From Oscillospiraceae bacterium (GTDB lineage Bacteria > Bacillota > Clostridia > Oscillospirales > Acutalibacteraceae): DNA of 64,000 nt. The notes under the pieces are model-generated. The model was not told where the DNA came from. It searched no databases and saw nothing but the letters and a program-made list of their open reading frames with translations. Positions within the stretch are counted from its first letter, which is position 1, and each line of letters opens with the position of its first letter. The stretch spans positions 62,001-126,000 of the forward strand of contig SVPU01000004.1 in NCBI GenBank assembly GCA_015065685.1, read 5' to 3'. Below are positions 45,572 through 52,352 of the stretch, in pieces. Both the position numbers and the translations under genes were made by a program.

Positions 45572-45583
45572 TTTTAAGCTTTT

Positions 45584-45622
45584 AAACTGCTGTTGTTCTT
45601 ATTGAACAATAGCAGTTTTTTT
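45584..45622 (+). terminator. Terminator of ftsZ
   Basis: AAACTGCTGTTGTTC / GAACAATAGCAGTTT stem with one G-U pair, then TTTTT. Confidence 0.9.
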
Positions 45623-45647
45623 ATAATTTTAAAACATGGTGAGTTAG

Positions 45648-46460
45648 ATGCCGAATATAATTAGATTTGAAAATATTAATGCGCCTGAGCTCGCGGTTTT
45701 TCATTCTCTTAAGGATTCTGCTCTTAAAAGGGATGATATTTTTATTGCCGAGAGCGTTAAGGTGATAGATGTGGCGCTTGATAGGGGAATTGAGCCGGTG
45801 AGTTTCTTAATGGAGGAACGGCAAATTGAGGGAATTGGTAAGGATATTATTGCCCGTTGCCCGAATGTGCCTGTTTTTACCGCACCGCGCGAGGTCTTAT
45901 CTTCTATGACGGGCTATGAGCTAACCCGTGGTTTGCTTTGTGCAATGAAAAGACCACCGCAAAAATCACTTGAGGAAGTGCTTAAAAACGCAAAAAAAAT
46001 TGCGGTGCTTGAGCGACTTAGCGACTCTGTAAACGTTGGGGCGATTTTTCGCAGTGCCGCCGCTTTGGGAATGGATGCGGTTTTGCTTTTTAATAATTGC
46101 AGTGAGCCGCTTAATCGTCGAACTGTGCGGGTTAGTATGGGCAGCGTTTTTTTAGTGCCGTGGGCATTTTTTCCCAAAGAAACATTTCCCACACCCGAAA
46201 ATGCGGTTGAATTTTTGAAAGAAAAGGGTTATTTAACGGCGGCTTTAGCGCTTAAAGATAATAGCATTAATATTAACGATAAAAAACTGCGCGAAAACGA
46301 AAAAATCGCATTGTTTTTTGGCGCTGAGGGTGATGGACTTAGTGCATCAACAATAGAAAATTGCGATTTAACCGTTAAAATACCAATGCATCACAATGTC
46401 GATTCGCTTAATGTTGCAGCCGCTGCGGCTATCAGCTTTTGGCAGTTAGGCAATAATTAA
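45648..46460 (+). CDS. TrmH/SpoU family RNA methyltransferase
   Basis: 270-residue SPOUT-class 2'-O-ribose methylase of rRNA or tRNA. An N-terminal substrate-binding domain (about 1-100) precedes the knotted SAM domain, with motif 1 DSVNVGAIFRSAAALG (about 124-139), motif 2 LFFGAEGDGLS and motif 3 IPMHHNVDSLNVAAAAAI. The target nucleotide cannot be read from sequence. Single gene after ftsZ. Confidence 0.92.
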   Translation: MPNIIRFENINAPELAVFHSLKDSALKRDDIFIAESVKVIDVALDRGIEPVSFLMEERQIEGIGKDIIARCPNVPVFTAPREVLSSMTGYELTRGLLCAMKRPPQKSLEEVLKNAKKIAVLERLSDSVNVGAIFRSAAALGMDAVLLFNNCSEPLNRRTVRVSMGSVFLVPWAFFPKETFPTPENAVEFLKEKGYLTAALALKDNSININDKKLRENEKIALFFGAEGDGLSASTIENCDLTVKIPMHHNVDSLNVAAAAAISFWQLGNN

Positions 46461-46462
46461 TC

Positions 46463-46491
46463 TTGCAATATTGAGTCTGTAAAGTTATAAT
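46463..46491 (+). promoter_or_regulatory. Promoter of the RsgI-like lipoprotein gene
   Basis: TTGCAA (46463-46468), 17 bases, TATAAT (46486-46491), about 45 bases before the ATG. Confidence 0.75.
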
Positions 46492-46534
46492 AAATTTAGT
46501 TTAAACGAGCTAAAATTTTTGAGGAGATGTAAAA

Positions 46535-47698
46535 ATGAAAAGAATAATAGCATTGTTTTTAGCACTTTTATTAGTTTTCTCTTTCGCAGGATGCGGAAAA
46601 AATAACACTTCGTCAGACAGTAGTGTTCCAGGTCAGTCGGAAGATTTTGTAAAGCCTGAAAATTACGCAACGGTTTTATACATAAAAATCAACCCCGAGT
46701 TTAATTTATATCTTGATGCTAAGGGTAATGTTTTAGCTATTGAGCCACTTAACGATGATGCAAAAACCTTCTCGGATGATATAAAAATAGCTAATCAGAA
46801 TTTTGAAAAGGTAATTAATAATATCATTTCAAAGGCAAATGACAATGGTTTTGTTAAGACAGATGCCACTGTTGAATTTTCTGTGGTTGAAAAGAAAAAC
46901 GATGAAGTTAAAACAGAGGATATTTTATCAAAATCAACCTCAACCGCGAATAAGGTTGCTGCGGATTTGGGTCTTAGGATTTCGGTTAGTACTAAAGCTG
47001 ATATAATTGTTAGCACCGAGGATGCTGAGCCTAATTTCAAAGAGGATGATTCCAACAACAAAATTGAGGATAAAAACCAAGATAATAATAATCAAAAAAC
47101 TGAAAATGATAAGGTAACAGATAAGGAACCCGAGAACAAGCATAAGCATATTTTTGCGTCGGCAACCTGTGTTTCCCCCGCAAAGTGTGTTGACTGTGGT
47201 ATAACCGTAGGCGAAGCATTGCAACATCGCTTCAACAAGGGAATGTGCACAATTTGCGGTGCACACGATGAGAATTATCAGCCCAAATACACCGCAATTT
47301 CTCAGAAAAACGGTCATTGGGTTGCGAGATTTGTTGGTGATAACACTTTGTTTGATGTATCTGCCACTTTTATTAAGTCTTCTGAAGAATTCGGAATGTC
47401 TGTAGGATTTGGCGATCCATTTTCGAAGCTTCCTCCGGATTTTCAGGAAGACATTAGAAATGAAAATTCTGAATCCTATGTGGTTTTAGAGGGTAAAGAA
47501 TACTATATCGGCAGAGGCGATGGCGACACTCTCGGCGATGTTACAGAAGATAATAATATTGTTACCGTTTTGGATTTAGATGGCAACAAGCTGGTTCTTA
47601 GAAGAATTAACGAAAACACTTTGAGTGTTACTGAATCTCCAGCAACATTTGCCATTGTTGGTAAAATTCCGGTTGGAACCGAATTTAACTTTCAATAG
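46535..47698 (+). CDS. Lipoprotein with RsgI-like domain and cysteine-pair module
   Basis: 387 residues. Signal peptide with lipobox (FAGC, Cys20). Residues about 45-170 (YIKINPEFNLYLDAKGNVLAIEPLND) resemble the extracytoplasmic domain of RsgI-type anti-sigma-I factors. A Asn/Asp/Lys-rich linker (about 170-205) follows, then a small four-Cys module (CVSPAKCVDCGIT with CTICGA, and conserved His), a pattern seen in clostridial surface proteins. The last 140 residues form an unassigned domain. There is no sigma-I gene or transmembrane anti-sigma segment, so it is not a normal RsgI. RBS GAGGAG. Function unknown. Confidence 0.8.
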   Translation: MKRIIALFLALLLVFSFAGCGKNNTSSDSSVPGQSEDFVKPENYATVLYIKINPEFNLYLDAKGNVLAIEPLNDDAKTFSDDIKIANQNFEKVINNIISKANDNGFVKTDATVEFSVVEKKNDEVKTEDILSKSTSTANKVAADLGLRISVSTKADIIVSTEDAEPNFKEDDSNNKIEDKNQDNNNQKTENDKVTDKEPENKHKHIFASATCVSPAKCVDCGITVGEALQHRFNKGMCTICGAHDENYQPKYTAISQKNGHWVARFVGDNTLFDVSATFIKSSEEFGMSVGFGDPFSKLPPDFQEDIRNENSESYVVLEGKEYYIGRGDGDTLGDVTEDNNIVTVLDLDGNKLVLRRINENTLSVTESPATFAIVGKIPVGTEFNFQ

Positions 47699-47741
47699 AA
47701 AATTAAAGATAGGGAACAGTTTTGTGTGCTGATTGATGTTG

Positions 47742-47786
47742 AATAAATTTTAACGGGCGACCATGGGTCGCCCGTTAAAATTTATT
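47742..47786. terminator. Perfect palindromic bidirectional terminator
   Basis: A perfect 21-bp stem (47742-47762 with 47766-47786, core AACGGGCGACC) around loop ATG, flanked by A/T runs. It ends both the lipoprotein gene (+) and the SLOG gene (-), whose stop codon lies within it. Confidence 0.9.
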
Positions 47787-48219
47787 CGCTATATTCTGTA
47801 AGATTAATAATATTTAAATTTTTCTTTTTTGCATATTTAAAAGTTTTCGCGGCATTTCCCCAGTTATGATTAATATAACAAATTGCGGTGTCAGAATGGT
47901 TAACCATATATTTATTGCGTTGTGGTATTGCGACTTTATAATGATATTTTTCAAAAACATCAGAAAAAATTATTTCATCAAAAATTTCTTCACTAAAAAT
48001 ATTAAACGATAAATAGGGAATTACTAAAATATTTTTTATATGAGGGAAATCTTTTTTCAAGTTATAAACTGCAGTAGCACTAGTTCTGTCAAAACCGCCT
48101 TGACCGCCACTGAAAAACTCTATTGCACCTTTTTTGATACATTCGATAATAGCTTTATTTAAGTCATCGGTAGACATAGAATAACATTCATTATGGCCTA
48201 TAAAAACTACAGATTTCAT
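47782..48219 (-). CDS. SLOG (YpsA/DUF1273-like) family protein
   Basis: 145 residues; Rossmann-like SLOG fold that binds nucleotide-derived ligands. SVVFIGHNECYS at the N-terminus and the glycine-rich GGQGGFDRTSATAVYNLK (about 38-55) are the characteristic elements. Several stand-alone SLOG proteins serve as ligand sensors or effectors in stress and phage-defence systems, but this one has no effector gene beside it. ATG at 48219 with GGAG 8 bases upstream. Divergent from an XRE regulator with a shared palindrome in between. More AT-rich by eye than its neighbours, so horizontal origin is possible. Confidence 0.75.
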   Translation of the reverse strand: MKSVVFIGHNECYSMSTDDLNKAIIECIKKGAIEFFSGGQGGFDRTSATAVYNLKKDFPHIKNILVIPYLSFNIFSEEIFDEIIFSDVFEKYHYKVAIPQRNKYMVNHSDTAICYINHNWGNAAKTFKYAKKKNLNIINLTEYSE

Positions 48220-48232
48220 ATTTTCATCTCCG

Positions 48233-48302
48233 TGTCCTACCAATAGGACATACTTTTCTTATTTATAGTATAAACTATTTTTGTCCAAAATCAAGACAAA
48301 AG
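48233..48302. promoter_or_regulatory. Shared operator/promoter region of the SLOG-XRE pair
   Basis: TGTCCTA-CCAA-TAGGACA, a perfect 7-bp inverted repeat (48233-48250), sits by the SLOG ribosome site. A second looser repeat TTTTGTC...GACAAAA (about 48280-48302) lies near the XRE start. Overlapping AT-rich -10-like boxes (TATAGTATAAACTAT) lie between. Probable binding sites of the XRE protein. Confidence 0.6.
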
Positions 48303-48312
48303 AGATGAAAAT

Positions 48313-48552
48313 ATGAAAAGAATTATTGATGGCGAACAATTAAATATTATTGGCGATAGAATTAAAGAAGCGCGTGAGAAAAAAGGATATAGCCAAAAAC
48401 AGTTATCCGAAAAGTTGGAACTTATGGCTGTGTATACTTGTCGCGGTTCGATTTCTCGTATTGAGAATGGCAAACGCGCTGTAACTGATATTGAAATTGA
48501 TGCAATATCAAAAATTTTAGAGGTTTCGTTAGATTATTTATTCAATAGGTAA
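48313..48552 (+). CDS. XRE-family regulator paired with SLOG gene
   Basis: 79 residues: almost only a helix-turn-helix domain (residues about 10-72, with YSQKQLSEKLEL and GSISRIENGKRAVTD) ending LDYLFNR. It carries no ligand or catalytic domain. It diverges from the SLOG gene across about 94 bases that contain two inverted repeats, so it probably represses both genes. The ribosome site and start region GAGATGAAAATATGAAA are identical for 17 bases to those of the SLOG gene. Confidence 0.85.
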   Translation: MKRIIDGEQLNIIGDRIKEAREKKGYSQKQLSEKLELMAVYTCRGSISRIENGKRAVTDIEIDAISKILEVSLDYLFNR

Positions 48553-48669
48553 AATTGAAAAAGACGGCTACATTAGAAAAAGACAGGGGATGGTTCTCTC
48601 GTCTCCTTTTTTATATCCGTGCCGTAAGGCACACCGAACCTCTTCACTATTACTTTTTACTTATTACCT

Positions 48670-48704
48670 AAAAGAACCGATGGCTATTCACCATCGGTTC
48701 TTTT
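48670..48704. terminator. Bidirectional terminator
   Basis: AAAAGAACCGATGG / CCATCGGTTCTTTT around a 7-base loop that contains the stop codon of the minus-strand deacetylase. The preceding stretch 48553-48669 has a small GTGCC/GGCAC hairpin and no gene. Confidence 0.85.
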
Positions 48705-49445
48705 GCATTGCGTTCCGTCGTGCTTTATTTCGTAATTATCCTTTAAAATCAAATCACTTATAAACACAAACTCATACCCCTCGTCTTTAAGGGTTTTTAA
48801 TATGTTTGGAAGTGCTTCGGGTGTGTGGTCGGCGTCGTTATGGAAAAGCACGATACTGCCGTTTTTAACCTTGCTCGTCACCCTTTTGCAAATACTCTCA
48901 GGTGTGGCATTGTCTTTCCAGTCAAGAGAATCAACATCCCACTGAATTGTGAACATTTTTAGCTCGTTCATAACCTCAATTAAGGCGTTATCATAATCTC
49001 CATAAGGTGGGCGTAAAAGGGTGGGGCACTTGCCAGTAATCCTTTCAATTTTTTCATTGCAACTCTCAATTTCATTCTTCATTTGCTCGCGCGACAGCTG
49101 CGGCATATGCGGGTGGGTGTTTGAGTGGTTCTGAATCTGATGACCGGCATCCGAAAGAGCTTTAACCGATTCGGGATATTTATCAACCCAAGCACCAACA
49201 ACAAAAAAGGTTGCAGGAACATCGTATTCCTTTAAAATTTTGATTAAATCCTCAGTGTCATCATTTCCCCAAGCTGCATCGAATGAAATCGCAACCTGCT
49301 TTTTATCAGTTTCGACGCAGTAAATAGGTAAGAGGCGCTCACTCGCGGCAAAGGCGCTCAGCGACCCTGCAACAATAACTGTTAATGCTACGACTAAACA
49401 AGCGCAGAGCATTAGCCTGCGTTTTGTGATAATGAAAAGCTTCAT
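48684..49445 (-). CDS. Polysaccharide deacetylase, PdaB-like
   Basis: 253 residues. N-terminal membrane/signal segment (about 10-33) and a NodB deacetylase domain: VAISFDAAWGNDD (about 49-61; Asp base and metal ligand), HSNTHPHM (metal His pair), RPPYGDYD, and IVLFHN. The AAWGND form and the layout match sporulation PdaB/YlxY proteins more than secreted chitin deacetylases. Expected role: modifying peptidoglycan or another polymer during spore formation. ATG behind GGAGGGGAA. Upstream on the minus strand GTATA-17-CATACCTT could be a sigma-E-type promoter. Confidence 0.9.
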   Translation of the reverse strand: MKLFIITKRRLMLCACLVVALTVIVAGSLSAFAASERLLPIYCVETDKKQVAISFDAAWGNDDTEDLIKILKEYDVPATFFVVGAWVDKYPESVKALSDAGHQIQNHSNTHPHMPQLSREQMKNEIESCNEKIERITGKCPTLLRPPYGDYDNALIEVMNELKMFTIQWDVDSLDWKDNATPESICKRVTSKVKNGSIVLFHNDADHTPEALPNILKTLKDEGYEFVFISDLILKDNYEIKHDGTQCKRTDGE

Positions 49446-49512
49446 TTAATTCCCCTCCGTTTAAAAGGTATGAGGGGTGGCTTGTATAATATACTAGCGA
49501 AGTTTCATAAAT

Positions 49513-49689
49513 TTAAGATGCCTTGTAAAAACAGTTTTGAGATTCAACAACCTTAAATTTGCGCCTTTTAAAAGATGCACAAATGCGCTTTTCAAAAGCG
49601 ATTAATTTCTTCTCGTTAAAGATGCCCCAAACAACTGCGGCAAATAATAAAACCTCAAAAATTGTGCTTAATGTGAATCCAAATGTCAT
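49513..49689 (-). CDS. SOS-controlled 58-residue membrane microprotein
   Basis: ATG at 49689 with GGAGG 7 bases upstream; an earlier in-frame TTG would lie inside the promoter. The protein has one hydrophobic helix (about residues 3-24, with a buried Glu) followed by a basic tail (EKRICASFKRRKFK) and a short polar end with two more residues of interest, Cys52 and the aromatic pair beside it. A consensus promoter and a perfect LexA-type box precede it. By size, topology and control it resembles SOS-induced membrane division inhibitors (YneA, SosA, SidA types) but lacks recognisable similarity; a membrane toxin is the alternative. Confidence 0.75.
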   Translation of the reverse strand: MTFGFTLSTIFEVLLFAAVVWGIFNEKKLIAFEKRICASFKRRKFKVVESQNCFYKAS

Positions 49690-49703
49690 ATCATTACCTC
49701 CAC

Positions 49704-49717
49704 CGAACAAATGTTCG
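49704..49717. promoter_or_regulatory. LexA (SOS) box
   Basis: CGAACAAATGTTCG, a perfect CGAAC-N4-GTTCG palindrome as bound by Gram-positive LexA. It lies between the -10 element and the ribosome site, where LexA would block initiation. Confidence 0.85.
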
Positions 49718-49725
49718 TTATGCTT

Positions 49726-49754
49726 ATTATACCGAATGAAACTGCATTTGTCAA
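49726..49754 (-). promoter_or_regulatory. Promoter of the SOS microprotein gene
   Basis: On the minus strand TTGACA, exactly 17 bases, TATAAT: full consensus, so strong when LexA is removed. Confidence 0.9.
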
Positions 49755-49805
49755 GCATTTTTTGACAATTTTTTTATTATTTTTTCTTTCGGCTTTATAC
49801 TCATT

Positions 49806-49842
49806 ATAAAAAACCGACTGTCCCAAATTCAGGACAGTCGGC
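49806..49842 (-). terminator. Terminator of the trk-plsC operon
   Basis: CCGACTGTCC / GGACAGTCGG (49814-49823 and 49832-49841); on the minus strand it is followed by TTTTTT. Confidence 0.9.
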
Positions 49843-49859
49843 ATTAAATTTTATTTTAT

Positions 49860-50687
49860 TTAATTTTCTTCTAACATTTGCTTTAGGGCGGTTTCCATCT
49901 TCTCGTGGATAATATCGCCAAGCTGTTGAGTGTTCATACCTTCGAACTGTTCGGGGTAGATAACATCAAGCAGTTTAAAATTAACAACGGATTTTTTTCG
50001 GAAGATTCTTTTTGGTAATGACTGTGTATTGTTAATAACGCAAACCGCAATCGGAACATTTGCCTTCATTGCAATTTTGAAGCAACCGTTTCTGAAGGGG
50101 AGAAGCTCACAGCTTTTGCTTACATAACCCTCAGGGAAAATTCCGATTGATACAACATCATCCTTTATAAGCTTAATAGCCTGAATAATGGTTTTGGCAG
50201 CCTCACGGTCGTTCTCACGGTCAATTGGCAGAGAATGAAGCCTGTGCATTATTTTTGCAACGAGTGGCATCGTTACATATATCTCTTTTTTGCCGATAAA
50301 TGCAAGGTCAGCGTGGGGGAAGGTTGACAGCATTATAACTGGGTCAAAATCGTGCTGATGATTGCAAACAAACATCATGTGTTTATTTTCGGGCAGCTTT
50401 TCGGTGCCCTCTGTTCTTATCTGCACACGAGCCAAAGCAATAATAATGGGGAGCGAAATTTTCACCATAAAGCGAAAGAACCTATCGCCCTTATCAGCAG
50501 ATTTATTGGTGTTACCCGCAAGGATTGCAAAGAGGAAAATAAGCATTTGAATTATTACAAAGCAAAGCACAAATCCAATAAGCAAAACGGGAACTAGCCA
50601 CCAAGAATAAGGCTCTTGCAGGATATTGAAAAAATTGTTTAGAATCAGAATAAGTGCGGCACTTATCACAAGATAAATTTTAATCAT
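49860..50687 (-). CDS. plsC: 1-acyl-sn-glycerol-3-phosphate acyltransferase (PlsC-like)
   Basis: 275 residues. Two N-terminal membrane helices (about 4-20 and 30-58) and an acyltransferase domain with NHQHDFDP (catalytic HX4D, about 112-119), GKKEIY, and FPEGYVSKS (phosphate-binding). Makes phosphatidic acid from lysophosphatidic acid. Last gene of the minus-strand trkA-trkH cluster, 9 bases after the small cysteine-rich gene. The second motif is FPEGYVS rather than FPEGTRS, so the acceptor could differ. Confidence 0.88.
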   Translation of the reverse strand: MIKIYLVISAALILILNNFFNILQEPYSWWLVPVLLIGFVLCFVIIQMLIFLFAILAGNTNKSADKGDRFFRFMVKISLPIIIALARVQIRTEGTEKLPENKHMMFVCNHQHDFDPVIMLSTFPHADLAFIGKKEIYVTMPLVAKIMHRLHSLPIDRENDREAAKTIIQAIKLIKDDVVSIGIFPEGYVSKSCELLPFRNGCFKIAMKANVPIAVCVINNTQSLPKRIFRKKSVVNFKLLDVIYPEQFEGMNTQQLGDIIHEKMETALKQMLEEN

Positions 50688-50696
50688 TTCACACCT

Positions 50697-50873
50697 CTAA
50701 TTTTGTTTTCGAACAATACTGTATTCATCATAAAAATTGAAATATGGACAATTCTCGGTTTGTCTGGTCATAAATCTTCCCATTTCATCCTGATCTAGTG
50801 CGGCATCGCAAAAATAGCAATCGCACTCATCATCGTAAATATAATTAGCACAATTTTCGCAACAGCTTTTCAT
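50697..50873 (-). CDS. Small cysteine-rich protein (DUF6472-like)
   Basis: A 58-residue protein, ATG at 50873 with AGAGGT 7-8 bases upstream. It starts MKSCCENCANYIYDDECDC and has a further Cys in YFCD and NCPY, so seven cysteines in all with CxxC-like spacing; it ends YDEYSIVRKQN. This is the pattern of the tiny clostridial DUF6472 family, as I recall it; probably a metal-binding protein. The trkH stop is 4 bases upstream and plsC starts 9 bases downstream, so it is tightly embedded in the operon. Confidence 0.8.
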   Translation of the reverse strand: MKSCCENCANYIYDDECDCYFCDAALDQDEMGRFMTRQTENCPYFNFYDEYSIVRKQN

Positions 50874-50877
50874 TTGA

Positions 50878-52341
50878 TTACCTCTGTTTTTTTAATGCCT
50901 TGTTTTTAATCCAAACCGACGGTGCAAAAAGCAAAATCATTGGGAATATTTCAAGTCTACCCAAAAGCATTGCGGCAGATAACACAAGCTTTGAAAGAGG
51001 AGAATATGCGGCATAGCTGCTAAGCGGACCAACTGCAGAAAAACCCGGACCAACATTGTTAAAACAAGCGAATGCTGCAGATATGTGTGTTTCGAAATCA
51101 AATGGGTCAAATGAAATCACAAGAAAAACAGCAAAAAGGCATACTAAATATATAGCTAAATAACAACCCACATTATTAATAGTTTCTTTTTTAACTGTTT
51201 TTCCCTCAAATTTGAAAGATTCAATTGAACGCGGATGTAGCATATGCTTTAAATTAGAACCCATTGATTTGAATAACAGCACGATTCTTGAAACTTTAAT
51301 ACCGCCGGCAGTAGAACCTGCACAACCACCTATAAACATTAAAATAAGAAGAATGGCTTTGGATAACGAAGGCCATAAGTTAAAGTCGACAGTTGAATAA
51401 CCTGTTGTTGTGATGATTGAAGAAACCTGAAAAGCGGAATGTCTTAGAGCTTCGGAGAAGGTTGGGAAATTGTGCATAACGTTTACTGTTATTACGCCGA
51501 TAGAAACCAATACGATAATAATATATGTCAACAATTCCTCACTCTTTAAAACCGAAACGAATTTTTTTGAGAGAATGAGGAAATAAATATTAAAGTTTAT
51601 GCCGAAAATAAGCATAAATATGGTTATTACCCATTGGTTATAAGGGGAGTAGCTTGCGAGACTGTCAGCATCAATGCCAAAACCGCCTGTGCCCGCAGTT
51701 CCAAAAGAATAAACGAGACTTTCGAATAATGACATTTTTCCAAAAAGCAAGAAAATTACTTCAAGTGCTGTAAGAACAATATAGATCAGATATAATATCT
51801 TAGCTGTGGTTTTAATTTTCGGAACAAGCTTTCCAATAATAGGTCCCGGCATTTCCGCACGCATAATATGCATAGACCTGCCTGTATCGGTGGGAACAAT
51901 TGCCATAACAAGAACAAGAATTCCCATACCTCCTATCCAGTGAGTGAAGCTTCTCCAGAAAAGAAGACCGTGGGGAAGCGCTTCAACATCTGTTAAAATT
52001 GAAGCACCGGTTGTGGTGAAGCCGCTTACAGTTTCAAAAAAAGCATCTATAAAAGAGGGAATATATCCACTTAAAGTGAAGGGAAGAGCACCGATAATAG
52101 ATAGCATTATCCAGGCGAAAGCCACAATCACAAAGCCCTCTTTTGCAAAAAAAGTTCGGTTTGTGGTTTTACCGAGCAATGTCAGGACGATTCCAACTGC
52201 AATGGCAATTGCAATTGTAATTAAAAAAGCAAAGGTGCATTTTTCGCCATAAATAAGCGAACACAACAAGGGCAACGCCAAAAGGGCGGATTCTAAAAGA
52301 ACAATTCTTCCAACTAAAAACAAAATTATTTTTCTATTCAT
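50878..52341 (-). CDS. trkH: Trk/Ktr potassium uptake channel subunit TrkH
   Basis: 487-residue membrane protein with four M1-P-M2 repeats. Filter-like segments TVSGFTTTGASIL, SFGTAGTGGFGID, ITTTGYSTVDFN and NNVGPGFSAVGP supply one glycine each to the selectivity filter. WRSFTHWIGGMGILVLVMAI is the family signature. It works with the TrkA ring encoded immediately upstream (11-base gap). Confidence 0.96.
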   Translation of the reverse strand: MNRKIILFLVGRIVLLESALLALPLLCSLIYGEKCTFAFLITIAIAIAVGIVLTLLGKTTNRTFFAKEGFVIVAFAWIMLSIIGALPFTLSGYIPSFIDAFFETVSGFTTTGASILTDVEALPHGLLFWRSFTHWIGGMGILVLVMAIVPTDTGRSMHIMRAEMPGPIIGKLVPKIKTTAKILYLIYIVLTALEVIFLLFGKMSLFESLVYSFGTAGTGGFGIDADSLASYSPYNQWVITIFMLIFGINFNIYFLILSKKFVSVLKSEELLTYIIIVLVSIGVITVNVMHNFPTFSEALRHSAFQVSSIITTTGYSTVDFNLWPSLSKAILLILMFIGGCAGSTAGGIKVSRIVLLFKSMGSNLKHMLHPRSIESFKFEGKTVKKETINNVGCYLAIYLVCLFAVFLVISFDPFDFETHISAAFACFNNVGPGFSAVGPLSSYAAYSPLSKLVLSAAMLLGRLEIFPMILLFAPSVWIKNKALKKQR

Positions 52342-52352
52342 AGCATTTACCC

